Source of the DNA: Paracoccus saliphilus
GTDB lineage: Bacteria > Pseudomonadota > Alphaproteobacteria > Rhodobacterales > Rhodobacteraceae
Assembly: GCF_028553805.1 (NCBI RefSeq)
Contig: NZ_CP067141.1
Location: 178,884 to 242,883, forward strand
Length of the DNA: 64,000 nt
Direction of reading: 5' to 3'
The notes beneath the pieces are model-generated. The model saw only the letters and a program-made list of their open reading frames with translations, was not told where the DNA came from and made no database searches. This document shows positions 27,345 to 35,812 of the stretch, one piece after another (the first letter of the stretch is position 1; each line of letters begins with the position of its first letter). Made by a program: the position numbers and the translations under genes.

Positions 27345-29084
27345 TCAGAGGCCGAGCCCACGCTTGCGCCCGAAATCCCAATCGACCCCGCCATCACCGC
27401 GGGAGACGCCGGAGACTTCGCGGCCAAGTTGTTTTTCGAGCGACGGTGACCAGGGCACGAGCTGGAATCCGAGGCCATCGCCGATCATAGCAAACCGCCC
27501 GGAAGAAAGCGTGAATCGCTGACGATAAGTGCCAGTGACATATTCTCCGGTCTCTGCGCGGTTGAACGGGAGGCCGGTCTCGCGGGCAAGCTTGTCGCCA
27601 AGCGCATTGACTTCACGGTCGCGCAATCTCTTGAGCAGGCCGCGCGCGAAGACGACGCGCTCGCCTTTTCGTTCGGCGAGACCTGCGTCGAGCAGGTGAT
27701 CAGCACGGGTTTTCATCGCCTGCCGGACCTCGGCTCCGAAACCGGATTCCGAAAGTGCTATAGGATCGCGGGACACGGCTCGCCGATCGAGCCATGTCGC
27801 TCCAGAGGCACTTACTTGCATGCCGATGTCGAGATCGGAGCGAACAGCAAGCGCGACACGGCGGTTGCCCCGTACGTCATCATAGCTGCGCAGTTCGACG
27901 ATCGAGCCGGGCACACTGTCACCGGCGGCATCGAGATGCGGCAGCCTGATATGATGGGTCCGACCGTCTACGCCATCGACCACGGCATAGGCGGTGCCTT
28001 TCAATTCGTCATCGAGACCACGCTCCACCAACCGCCCGATGACAGGTGTATCAAGGCTTTCCCCCGCCAGCACGTAATCGGAGGAACCACGTTCGATGCC
28101 GCGTTCGGTGAGCGCGCGATGCATCCGCTTGATGATATCGCCGCGGGCGCCCAGTTCCCGCAGAACCGTTTCGGCCCGATCCCTGATATACCATTGACCC
28201 GGGCCCAGCTGGTCGGCGAGGCCCAATATTTCCAGTTTGCGGAGCCGACCGAGTTTCAGCGCATGAAACTCGGTCGGCTGGCGGTCGGGGCTCGGGGCGA
28301 GATCGATGATGCGGGTTTTGCCGGCGTCGCGAAGAAGCTGCCGATCGAGCTGGGTCCAACGCTCCGCAGAGATCTGCCGCTCGAGGCTCTGGCGGATATC
28401 GAGATCGGTTCGTGGCCCCAGCTCCAGCGTGATGAGATCACGCGCCCGGTCCCGCATCCCCTCCTTGATGTAGTCGCGGGAGATCACGAGGTCCTGGCCG
28501 TCATCGCGCACGCCGCGCACAATCAAATGGACATGCGGATGCGCCGTATTCCAGTGATCTACCGCAACCCAGTCCAGCCCGGTGCCGAGATCCTTTTCCA
28601 TTTGGCGGGCGAGATCGCGGGTGAAGGATTTGAGATCGGACATTCCCGCCGCATCGTCCGGCGAAACGATGAAGCGGAAATGATGCCGGTCATGCCTGCA
28701 ACGCTCGACAAAGGCGCGCCCATCGGCCTCCCCCTCGCCCGGCCCGAACAGCCGCGCCTTCTCTCCGTCCCGGGTCACGCCCTCGCGGCGCAGGTAACCG
28801 AGATGCGTTCCCAGTGGCGCGGATCGCGCATTCTGACGGACCACGCGCGCCTTGATGACGGCGCCCCGGCTACGCGACGTGATGAGGCGATTGGCCTGGA
28901 TGCTGGCACGCCGGCCGCGCCCGAAACGGGAGCGATTGCCGGAGACAACGCGGCCGGATCGGGAGACGCCACTACCCGCCTTTTTCGCGGCAGTCAGCGC
29001 CTGGGCGATAAAGGGCCGGGCCGCTTGAGCGCGGGTCGAGCGGATGTGCCCCGGACGGATGCGGAATTCGCGCTCATCATTCAT
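27345..29084 (-). CDS. Relaxase (VirD2-like, DUF3363 family)
   Basis: This protein nicks oriT and leads the DNA strand into the recipient. From the ATG at 29084 (MNDEREFRIRPGHIRSTRAQ) it has 579 residues. The conserved relaxase motif with metal-binding histidines is WNTAHPHVHLIVRG near residue 181, preceded by CRHDRHHFRFIVSPDDAAG. The C-terminal half is the DUF3363 domain, typical of the RlxS-like relaxases of alphaproteobacterial ICEs. It sits upstream of traG, with a 243-bp gap on its 5' side that may hold oriT. Confidence 0.93.
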   Translation of the reverse strand: MNDEREFRIRPGHIRSTRAQAARPFIAQALTAAKKAGSGVSRSGRVVSGNRSRFGRGRRASIQANRLITSRSRGAVIKARVVRQNARSAPLGTHLGYLRREGVTRDGEKARLFGPGEGEADGRAFVERCRHDRHHFRFIVSPDDAAGMSDLKSFTRDLARQMEKDLGTGLDWVAVDHWNTAHPHVHLIVRGVRDDGQDLVISRDYIKEGMRDRARDLITLELGPRTDLDIRQSLERQISAERWTQLDRQLLRDAGKTRIIDLAPSPDRQPTEFHALKLGRLRKLEILGLADQLGPGQWYIRDRAETVLRELGARGDIIKRMHRALTERGIERGSSDYVLAGESLDTPVIGRLVERGLDDELKGTAYAVVDGVDGRTHHIRLPHLDAAGDSVPGSIVELRSYDDVRGNRRVALAVRSDLDIGMQVSASGATWLDRRAVSRDPIALSESGFGAEVRQAMKTRADHLLDAGLAERKGERVVFARGLLKRLRDREVNALGDKLARETGLPFNRAETGEYVTGTYRQRFTLSSGRFAMIGDGLGFQLVPWSPSLEKQLGREVSGVSRGDGGVDWDFGRKRGLGL

Positions 29085-29327
29085 GGCACAACCCCACACG
29101 GTGCAAAACAGCGCAGAATGTCAAAGAGTTAAGCGTTACGCGCACAGTACGCGAAGGCACCGCACGGTGCGGAACGCGCCGCAAACATGAACCAGAACAA
29201 CCGCCCGCTTGAGCCGCACCGTGCGGGCTTTTATCCTGCCATGCCCCGGTCGTGACGCCCGCCGGCGCCCCCTGCCCGCTCCATAGCGCGCCGAGATACG
29301 ATAGGGTACACATAGCCGAAAAAATGC
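29085..29327. other. Candidate oriT region upstream of the relaxase gene
   Basis: This gene-free gap holds several symmetrical sequences: the palindrome CCGCACGGTGCGG at 29160-29172, a near copy CCGCACCGTGCGG at 29214-29226 followed by GCTTTTAT, and a repeated TACGCG around 29137-29152. Origins of transfer usually lie next to the relaxase gene and contain such repeats. The second palindrome with its T run could also end plus-strand transcription. No nic site can be named. Confidence 0.45.
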
Positions 29328-30089
29328 TCACGGCCGGTCCCCACCGGCATTGCGGGCGACGAACAGCACGTCGGTCAGAGACGCGGCAGGTGATTCGGGG
29401 GCTGTCGAGAGGGACGCATCGGTACTGTCCGATTGGTTGCCGGGCGACCCTGGCGCCGCATCAGAAACGCCATTCTCGTGCGCAACAAAGAGCGGCGCTT
29501 CACGCCAGTCCCGCGGTTTGGCTGTTGCAATAACAGAACCCGACGGCCGTTCGCCACGCAACACGGGCGCCAGCGACGCGACATAGGCGCGGGTCTCAGA
29601 GGGCAATGGACGATCCGTGCTGCGGTATTCATCATAGCGCGCCGGACCGGCATTATAGGCCGCGAGCATCGCCACCACATCGCGGTAGCGGTCCCACATC
29701 TCGCGCAGATAGGCGGTCCCGGCGAGGATATTGTCGCGCGGATCGAACGGATCTTCGCCAAGACCATAACGGATACGCAGACCCGCCCAGGTCTCGGGCA
29801 TGACCTGCATCAACCCCATCGCGCCTGCCGATGATAAGGCAGTAACATCGCCCGCACTCTCCACGCGCATCACGGCCGCGATCCATGCCTGCGGAATGCC
29901 GAAACGCTGCGATGCCTCGGCGATATATGCGTCATAGGAATGCGCGCCGACTGCGCGGGTCGGCCCGACACTTTGTGCCAGAACCGGCGGCGGTGCGGTG
30001 GCAAAAGTCAGGCCGGAAAGAAGAAGGATGAGGATGCGACGGTGCGCACCGCAGCTTCCGGAACCGAAGCGAACGCGGAGATTGGTCAT
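29328..30089 (-). CDS. Lytic transglycosylase of the transfer apparatus
   Basis: This 253-residue protein has a signal peptide (ILILLLSGLTFATAPPPVLA, cleaved near residue 38) and a SLT/goose-lysozyme-like domain: the catalytic glutamate in MRVESAGDVTALSSAG, then AMGLMQVMPETWAGL and NILAGTAYLREMWDRY. It would open peptidoglycan in the periplasm for the conjugation channel, as VirB1 does. The C-terminal 70 residues are a low-complexity Ser/Pro/Asp-rich tail. It overlaps the upstream DUF736 gene by four bases. Confidence 0.92.
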   Translation of the reverse strand: MTNLRVRFGSGSCGAHRRILILLLSGLTFATAPPPVLAQSVGPTRAVGAHSYDAYIAEASQRFGIPQAWIAAVMRVESAGDVTALSSAGAMGLMQVMPETWAGLRIRYGLGEDPFDPRDNILAGTAYLREMWDRYRDVVAMLAAYNAGPARYDEYRSTDRPLPSETRAYVASLAPVLRGERPSGSVIATAKPRDWREAPLFVAHENGVSDAAPGSPGNQSDSTDASLSTAPESPAASLTDVLFVARNAGGDRP

Positions 30090-30427
30090 GACCCCTCCCG
30101 TTCACCGCGCTTTTTCGGGCGGGTCCAATGCAGGCCCCAATCACGGCCCTCCTCGTCCGACTGGAACAGGCGGGCACGTAATGGCTGCTGGAAGACGGGA
30201 TCATCGAGCAACACGGCAATGAACCTGCCCGCGCGTTCGCCGGAATGTTTCCAGCCCGCGCCAACTTCCTGTCCGTCCTCATCGCCGAGATGAATCCGGT
30301 AGGCTGGCGCATTCTCATTCTCGAGATTTTCGGTCGGAACGAGCGTCAGTTCCAGGTCGAGTGAGAGTGTCCGGATGCGCCCGGAATAACCGGATGGTGT
30401 CCGGGTGAATTGGCCGATTTGTGCCAT
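30086..30427 (-). CDS. DUF736 protein
   Basis: This 113-residue protein begins MAQIGQFTRTPSGYSGRIRT, the signature of DUF736, a family found in alphaproteobacterial plasmids and ICEs between traF and the transglycosylase. Its function is unknown. GRDWGLHW near the C-terminus is also conserved. The start at 30427 is preceded by GAGGAGA. An upstream extension to 30478 in the same frame is not needed. Confidence 0.88.
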   Translation of the reverse strand: MAQIGQFTRTPSGYSGRIRTLSLDLELTLVPTENLENENAPAYRIHLGDEDGQEVGAGWKHSGERAGRFIAVLLDDPVFQQPLRARLFQSDEEGRDWGLHWTRPKKRGEREGS

Positions 30428-30474
30428 GGTGATGGTCTCCTCTTTGCGGGGTTGGAAATGAGATGAACATGCGG

Positions 30475-31011
30475 TCACCCGCGCCAGTTGAGACGGCCGG
30501 TGCCGTCCGTAAGGGTGAAGATCGGGACAGCCCGGCCGATCACCGACGAGGCAGGGAACGGGCCGAAATAACGGCCGTCGAGACTGTCACCGGCCTCCGG
30601 ATTCATCAGGAAGATGTCGCCATCGGCGAGTTGCCGGCAGCCCTGCCAGACAGGCAGATCGCGGCCCCGGCTGTCGTGCTCGCGCGCCTCGCCGAGCGGG
30701 ATGGCGTCGATGGTAACATTGCGGCCAATGCGACAGAGACGCTGCCCGGGCAGCCCCATGACATGTTTCAAGATCGGTGTTTCACGGCCGATATAGCCCC
30801 GCTCAACCATGAACCCGACAAACGGCTCAGGCGGCATGACAGCGACGAGATCGTTGAGCGCAAGGGCTTCACTCGGCGCGATACGATAGAACCCGATCGG
30901 CACGCTGGCGGTGCCGTTCCAGACCAGTTTCGGGGCAACCGGAAGCACGCTGACGACAGCAATACCGAGCACGGTGACGATCGCGATCATGACGTAACCT
31001 CTGCGTGTCAT
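30475..31011 (-). CDS. traF: Conjugative transfer signal peptidase TraF (S26 family)
   Basis: TraF is a membrane-bound serine protease that matures the TrbC pilin. The 178-residue protein has one N-terminal membrane helix (YVMIAIVTVLGIAVVSVLP), the catalytic serine in ASVPIGFYRI near residue 37 and the catalytic lysine in ILKHVMGLPGQRL. MNPEAGDSLDGRYFGPFPAS is the S26 box near the end. The start at 31011 (MTRRGYVMI) overlaps the DUF2840 stop by four bases. Confidence 0.92.
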   Translation of the reverse strand: MTRRGYVMIAIVTVLGIAVVSVLPVAPKLVWNGTASVPIGFYRIAPSEALALNDLVAVMPPEPFVGFMVERGYIGRETPILKHVMGLPGQRLCRIGRNVTIDAIPLGEAREHDSRGRDLPVWQGCRQLADGDIFLMNPEAGDSLDGRYFGPFPASSVIGRAVPIFTLTDGTGRLNWRG

Positions 31012-31535
31012 GGGACAATCTCCCGTCGGCGCAGCCATGCCCGATGGCGCGCGGTCGTGTAAGCACGCGGCGCCTCGCCCGCGCGCATCCAATGCGCGAC
31101 ATGACGCCAGTGATCGGGATCGGTCTCGGCGGGATCGATGCCGATGGCCTCGATCCTGTCTACATGCAACAGCACCTCTTCGACTTTCGGCCAACCATGG
31201 ATCTTCAGCAGGATCTCGGCGCCCGAACGCACAGAAGGAAGCGTCTGATAGGCCGCGCCCGGCGCGACGGCTCGCAGAATATCGATTCGCGAGGTCACCG
31301 TGCCGTAATCATTCGCCGCCCAGCGGATGAAGGCAAAAACGGTATTGGGCGGGAAGAAAACGATACGCCGGTTGTGATCGATGACCTGCGTGCCGGCTGC
31401 ATGACCGAACCTGATCCAGTATTCGATCTTTCCCTCCACCCAGGTCAGTTCGACGCATGTGAACTCATCAGGAGGCTCTATACCGCGACCCACACTGATA
31501 ACGTCGCTCTGCCGATCGGGGAATCCAGCACTCAT
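31008..31535 (-). CDS. DUF2840 protein
   Basis: This 175-residue protein matches DUF2840, a family of unknown function that always lies between repA (or parA) and traF in these elements. FTCVELTWVEGKIEYWIRFG and LHVDRIEAIGIDPAETDPDH are conserved blocks. It overlaps repA and traF by four bases on each side, so it belongs to one tight operon. No catalytic motif is visible. Confidence 0.85.
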   Translation of the reverse strand: MSAGFPDRQSDVISVGRGIEPPDEFTCVELTWVEGKIEYWIRFGHAAGTQVIDHNRRIVFFPPNTVFAFIRWAANDYGTVTSRIDILRAVAPGAAYQTLPSVRSGAEILLKIHGWPKVEEVLLHVDRIEAIGIDPAETDPDHWRHVAHWMRAGEAPRAYTTARHRAWLRRREIVP

Positions 31536-32695
31536 GGGTTTCTCCCCGACGGCTTCAGAAGCAGCTGTGGAAATTCGGGCGCTTCGGAAGCCGAAGCATC
31601 GCTCTTTTTGCCTGCTGGTTGATCGGAGAGTTCGCTCTTTTTCTCGGCCAGGCCGACGCTTCGGACAGTGCTGCGGCGGGAGTTTTCCACAGCGCGGCCG
31701 CCCTCTTCAGTGTTAGACTGTCCGTTAGATTCTAAGTTACGGGCGCGATTTTCCGTTATTCTTTGGTCATTTAACCCCGGTCTCGGCTCCCAATCGCACG
31801 TGACCCGGGTTCCGGATGGCACGGGTTCAGGGGTTCCCGTTCGCACGTACGGTTTCACAGGTTTTCCACAGGGCGCGACCGGCTTGAACGCGAGGAACGA
31901 TCGGCCGCCAGGATCGATCTCGTGCGACAGCCTGTAACCCGGCAATGCCTGACGGCGAATGATGCCGCGCAGATCGAAGGCGAAGCGCTTGAACGCAGAC
32001 AGGCTGCCGGATTTCTGATGCAGATGATGGAAATCGAAACGCCAGCCGCGGCGTTGCCGACCGCCATGTTTGCGCACGAGACGGTAGAGCCAGCGCTCGA
32101 TGCCGCCGGTCAGGTCGAAAAATGCCCGATCGATGGTGAGGATCAGCGCGTCATCGAGAACCGCCTGATAGAACCAGTCCGGCAAGATCATCTCGATTCC
32201 GTCCGGATTTCCGGTGCCATCCCTGCGATCCTCCCATTCATTGATCCAGGAGAAGCGGTGCTGTCGTCCCTCGGCCAGCTGACGTATTGTCGTGCTCACG
32301 GTTGTGGATTGCAGGCGGTCGAGCCCGGCCTTCAGGCGCCGATAATCGCGTACCGAATTGCCTCTACCGATAAAACTCAGGATCTCGTAAGGTGTGGCAA
32401 CCATCAGTCGGGATGTCCGGAGTCCGGCATCGCGCGCCTCGACGATCTGGCTTGCTGCCCAGATCAGGATATCGGCGTCCCAGATCGTCGCCATGCCATA
32501 TTCGGGGATCGCCTCGACCCGGATGACCACGTTGCCGGAAACAAAATCGATCGGTGTGATCCGATGGGTCTTTGACAGGGAAAAGAACGGGTAGGTCATG
32601 AGATCCTGCGCGTCGCGTGGCGCGAAATCGCCGGGAAGGGCCCTGAACAGATCGAGCTGTCCGCGCTCGGAAAGGGATGGATGTCGTACTGCCAT
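31532..32695 (-). CDS. repA: Replication initiator protein A
   Basis: This 387-residue protein belongs to the RPA replication-initiator family (QDLMTYPFFSLSKTHRITPI, EYGMATIWDADILIWAASQI, YEILSFIGRGNSVRDYRRLK). It is present both on broad-host-range plasmids and in ICEs, where it may replicate the excised circle. The last about 110 residues are a disordered, charged tail. Related elements often carry parA between this gene and DUF2840; here the two overlap by four bases and parA is missing. No iteron array was recognised nearby. Confidence 0.9.
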   Translation of the reverse strand: MAVRHPSLSERGQLDLFRALPGDFAPRDAQDLMTYPFFSLSKTHRITPIDFVSGNVVIRVEAIPEYGMATIWDADILIWAASQIVEARDAGLRTSRLMVATPYEILSFIGRGNSVRDYRRLKAGLDRLQSTTVSTTIRQLAEGRQHRFSWINEWEDRRDGTGNPDGIEMILPDWFYQAVLDDALILTIDRAFFDLTGGIERWLYRLVRKHGGRQRRGWRFDFHHLHQKSGSLSAFKRFAFDLRGIIRRQALPGYRLSHEIDPGGRSFLAFKPVAPCGKPVKPYVRTGTPEPVPSGTRVTCDWEPRPGLNDQRITENRARNLESNGQSNTEEGGRAVENSRRSTVRSVGLAEKKSELSDQPAGKKSDASASEAPEFPQLLLKPSGRNP

Positions 32696-32713
32696 AAGGA
32701 AATCCGGCCGTCG

Positions 32714-32995
32714 TCAGCCTGCATAGCGGCCGGGTTGCGGAACATCCGGAAGTGCCTGGCGCTTCGCGGGCAGGACTGAACCGCGTGGATCGGAGGTTGA
32801 TGTGACGGTTCCCCGGTCAGCCCAGGCAACAAGCTCGTCGATCGCATAGACGACGCGACCGCCCAGCTTGCGGTAAACAGGGCCTGTCCCGTAGGTGCGG
32901 TGCTTTTCGAGCGTCCGGGCCGAAAGGCTCAGGAATTCGGCCGCCTCCTTGGTGCGCAGGAAGCGCGGTGATTGTAGGGCGTGTGCGTGGGACAT
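32714..32995 (-). CDS. AlpA/RdfS-like helix-turn-helix protein (probable excisionase)
   Basis: This 93-residue protein has a MerR/AlpA-type winged HTH: FLRTKEAAEFLSLSARTLEK followed by GPVYRKLGGRVVYAIDELVA. Such proteins act as recombination directionality factors; in ICEMlSym-R7A the homologous RdfS drives excision and its gene is activated by FseA. Here it lies directly downstream (141 bp) of an FseA-like gene and just upstream of repA. The role in excision is inferred from this order. It could also be a simple regulator of repA. Confidence 0.85.
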   Translation of the reverse strand: MSHAHALQSPRFLRTKEAAEFLSLSARTLEKHRTYGTGPVYRKLGGRVVYAIDELVAWADRGTVTSTSDPRGSVLPAKRQALPDVPQPGRYAG

Positions 32996-33136
32996 GGATC
33001 GGGCCTCTGTAGCGTTACGGGTGACCGCTGAGGATCAGCGGCGGTTCGCGCCCACGGTGGCGCAAGAGAGTCGGCAAGTTGCAGGGCGAAGTTGGGGGGT
33101 ATTGAAATCGCCCACCGGCCGGGGCGGAAAAACCTG

Positions 33137-33914
33137 CTAGGGTCGGCGGCGATGGCGCAGGAGTTTTCGATAACCGCCCGCGATCATGACGCGGGCATCG
33201 CGCAGCAGCGCCTTGATGGCGTGACGCGCCGAGGATGCCTGCCATTCGTCACGGTCAAGAAATCCGACTTTCAGGATGGCCTGTGCGATCTCCTGCTGCG
33301 TTGCGCCGGCCCTGTGGCCATCGAAAGCGCGCAGCATCCTGCGCTGGCGGGCGTGTTGCTGCCGGGTCAGGCGCGTGTCGGGTGGAATGGCCCGGCCATG
33401 CAGGGCCGAGAGAAGTCGATGAACGGCTTCGAGCCGGTCAAAGCCTTCGAGATCGAGCGGAATGACGGCCGCCACGGCCGTCCCATCTTCGATGGCGCAA
33501 TCGACGATCTGGAGATACTGTCCCTCACCAAGCGCATAGCGAAACAGGGCTGTATCATCGTCATCGAGCGGTGGCGGCGAATGCCAGGATCCGATTGGAT
33601 CAGCGATCCGACCCCCATCCAACACCGCAGGAGCTTCGGTCAGTACAACTACGCTCGTATCCTCCTCCGGCAGCCAGAAGACCGGCGCATCGGGAGGAGC
33701 AGCGAGGGGATCAACCGGGAAATCGCAAACCCCACCGCCGACGGATTCGTTCCGTCAGCGTGGCGGGATCTCCCTGGTCAGCAGCCGAGGCTTCGAAATC
33801 CGCGTCATAGGCATCGTTGCGGCGGAGCCACTCCCAGGCCAGATCGGATGACGTCAGTACATCCAGATGATCGTATTCCGCCGACGTACGCCATGTCGAT
33901 GCGTCGGGTGTCAT
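33137..33914 (-). CDS. FseA-like excision activator joined by a probable +1 programmed frameshift
   Basis: Two overlapping frames encode one conserved protein. Frame 1 (33914 to 33711) gives 67 residues of the DUF6499 type (STWRTSAEYDHLDVLTSSDL, then LAWEWLRRNDAYDADF) and stops at TGA. Frame 2, shifted by +1, continues at once with VDPLAAPPDAPVFWLPEEDT and a DUF2285 domain (HARQRRMLRAFDGHRAGATQ, GYRKLLRHRRRP) to 33137. The switch lies in TTT CCC GGT TGA. In ICEMlSym-R7A the same domains, Msi172 and Msi171, are fused by +1 frameshifting to make FseA, which activates rdfS. A chance frameshift or sequencing error is the alternative, but identical architecture makes it less likely. No separate start for frame 2 is convincing. 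Confidence 0.8.
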
Positions 33915-34023
33915 CGTGGTCCTCCCGGTTTTATTCAGTAAAGGGTGTCGGGAAACCTACGATTCCCGATCGGATCGGGTAGGAGAAGCCAGGCAAGGGT
34001 CAACAGGTGATGCCAGACCAGCA

Positions 34024-34302
34024 TCACGAATTCTTCCGCTGGCTTTCCCGGACCAGTTCACGATAACCGCGCTCCGTCATCCAGTGCGCCCGCGCCAGAT
34101 GCGCATCATGAATGGATCGGCAACGCTCGGGGTCCCGTTCGGGATCGATGCCAAACAGGACATGCACGGCCTCGCGCCAATCAGCGCCATCGCGCTCGGC
34201 ATCGAGCAGTCGCATATAAAGCTTCATATGCGCGCGATCATAAGATGTGATCGTCTCGCCAGACGGTGGTTCATCCAGATAGGTCTCTGTCGTCTTTGCC
34301 AT
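34024..34302 (-). CDS. Small DUF2285-like protein, possible QseM-type antiactivator
   Basis: This 92-residue protein (start MAKTTETYLDEPPSGETITS at 34302) contains RLLDAERDGADWREAVHVLF and HLARAHWMTERGYRELV, which resemble the C-terminal DUF2285 domain of the FseA-like protein next door. In ICEMlSym-R7A the small DUF2285 protein QseM binds and blocks both TraR and FseA. Size, domain and location suggest the same role here, but related small DNA-binding proteins of unknown function also occur in such elements. It lies 110 bp upstream of the FseA-like gene on the same strand. Confidence 0.72.
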   Translation of the reverse strand: MAKTTETYLDEPPSGETITSYDRAHMKLYMRLLDAERDGADWREAVHVLFGIDPERDPERCRSIHDAHLARAHWMTERGYRELVRESQRKNS

Positions 34303-34485
34303 TGATCCCCCATCTTCACGCGCAGCATAGGTGTTGGCTATCCCCCATGGGAGATGCCATTTTCTTTCTTTAGCAGGAAAGTGTCGTTGCGCGATCCGGG
34401 CCACGATCGGAAATTCTCGTCGGTACCTCCACTCCCCTGGGAGTTCGGATCAGCACTTGTCCGAGGTGATCATTGGGGCTCTTTC

Positions 34486-34614
34486 CGCCCGAAAGGCATA
34501 GCTATCGATACCCTTCAGTCCGACTATGCAAGGCGGAACGCCTATATCGCCGCTCTACGTGCGGCGGATGGCGGTGATTATGCTCCCTTGCTCGCATTCG
34601 TCGGCGCAATCTGA
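34486..34614 (+). pseudogene. C-terminal remnant of a Fic/mobile mystery protein B gene
   Basis: The plus-strand translation ends with ARRNAYIAALRAADGGDYAP and LLAFVGA, the typical C-terminus of Fic-family mobile mystery protein B. No catalytic HxFxDGN motif lies upstream, so only the tail survives. It is a different fragment from the intact fic gene at 23311-24444. Confidence 0.5.
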
Positions 34615-34666
34615 TGCTGCCGGTGGAGGTTTCCGGGCGGGTTGCGTAATCCGGCGTGAACGTCGG

Positions 34667-34694
34667 AAAAACCCGGCGGCTTGCGCCGCTGGGT
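34667..34694 (-). terminator. Rho-independent terminator after ssb
   Basis: On the minus strand, ACCCAGCGGC and GCCGCCGGGT form a stem with loop GCAA followed by TTTT, 16 bases past the ssb stop. It fits termination of the ssb transcript. Confidence 0.75.
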
Positions 34695-34709
34695 CTCTTG
34701 TTTTCTCGC

Positions 34710-35111
34710 TCAGAACGGCACGTCATCATCATCGATGTAATTGCCGTCATCACTTTCGGTCTGCTTGGCCCGGCTCAGGAAATCGATCGTCTCGGCGATG
34801 ATCTCACAGCCATAGCGGTCAACGCCCTGCTGGTCGGTCCATTTCGAGTAGTGGATGCGGCCACGCACCAGAAGCTTCATGCCCTTCTCGCAATATTGCT
34901 GGACCGTCTTGCCGAGGCCGTTGAAGCAGGTGATACGGTGCCATTCCGTGTCCTGGACCCGATAGCCGTTCTCGTCGCGGAGGACGCGGCCTTCCGCATA
35001 GCGGGGGCGCGAGGTGGCCAGGGTGAAATGGGTGATGGTGGTTCCGCCCTGGGTGGTGCGGGTTTCGGGGGCCTGACCAATGTTGCCGGCGAGGATAACG
35101 ATATTTTGCAT
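34710..35111 (-). CDS. ssb: Single-stranded DNA-binding protein
   Basis: This 133-residue SSB starts at 35111 (MQNIVILAGNIGQAPETRTT). It has the OB-fold core (EWHRITCFNGLGKTVQQYCE, KGMKLLVRGRIHYSKWTDQQ) and ends with the acidic tip DDDDVPF, which contacts SSB partner proteins. Element-encoded SSBs protect incoming single-stranded DNA during conjugation. A hairpin lies in its leader and a terminator follows it. Confidence 0.94.
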   Translation of the reverse strand: MQNIVILAGNIGQAPETRTTQGGTTITHFTLATSRPRYAEGRVLRDENGYRVQDTEWHRITCFNGLGKTVQQYCEKGMKLLVRGRIHYSKWTDQQGVDRYGCEIIAETIDFLSRAKQTESDDGNYIDDDDVPF

Positions 35112-35132
35112 GGGTTTTCTCTGTTGCTTCTT

Positions 35133-35151
35133 CGGAGGGACCATCCCTCCG
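35133..35151. promoter_or_regulatory. Perfect hairpin in the ssb leader
   Basis: CGGAGGGA and TCCCTCCG (35133-35140 and 35144-35151) form an 8-bp stem with a 3-base loop, 22 bases upstream of the ssb ATG. It contains a GGAGGG sequence that could act as ribosome site if unpaired. A role in ssb control is possible. Confidence 0.4.
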
Positions 35152-35154
35152 ATG

Positions 35155-35812
35155 AGACCCGGCCGAGACCGTCGGGAGACAGCTGCAACCGCCGATCCAT
35201 CGGCGGCCTGCCCCCAAGGCCCGGAGTGGTGCGGGCAGGCGCGTTCCGCGCCAACACGGTCCGGAGCCGCGGGGGTTGCCGGTGGAAACCGAACGGGCTT
35301 AGGGGATCGATCAGGAGGAGGGATTGGTGCATTCGAGAGCAAAACGGGGATGGCCGCAAAATTGGTATCCCTGCCGGAAAGAATGATCAGGTCAGGTCCT
35401 GGAAACCCGCAGCATCCGGAACAACAGTATCTGCCCCATTTCCGGCCAGACCCGCGTTTTCCGCGGGAAGGCCGGGTTCTTCGGGGCGGGAGCGATCAAG
35501 CAATCGGGTCTTGGGACACGGTCTGGCATTGCCCTGATATCGGCCGTCAGAGGCTCGGTCCGGTGATATTGCGAGAAGATCAACAGAATCTAGCTGCGGC
35601 CACCTCCACGGAACGAAATGGGCAGACATGGTAGATATTGACCAGGCCGCTTTTGCGAGATCGCTGCCAATGGTCGAATTACCAACCCGGGCAAGATGGT
35701 CCCAAAAGGATGGCAATGCTCCCATGATGTAATGATTTTCCGTTTTGTGTGGAAACCCGTCGGTGCAAGCCGCCGGGTTTTCTGCAGGGAGCGGCCGATC
35801 TGGGCTTTCGTT
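35155..35812. other. Gene-free stretch with a terminator-like hairpin
   Basis: I see no supportable gene between the ssb leader and the membrane-protein stop. Open frames here have no recognisable domain. At 35753-35779 AAACCCG and CGGGTTT border an imperfect stem that resembles the ssb terminator and could end the minus-strand transcript of the membrane protein. Confidence 0.5.

Noticed and set aside
27696..29132. 478-codon open frame on the plus strand
   Set aside because: It is the complement of the relaxase gene, whose motifs are clear. No domain is recognisable.
31532..32995. Plasmid origin with iterons beside repA
   Set aside because: No tandem repeats were seen in the gene or in the short gaps around it.
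33137..33625. Independent start at 33625 for the DUF2285 protein
   Set aside because: Conserved sequence (APVFWLPEEDT) continues upstream of this ATG to the frameshift point, so an independent start here would cut the domain.
35387..35725. 112-codon open frame on the minus strand
   Set aside because: No domain, no clear ribosome site, and overlapping frames of similar quality on the other strand.
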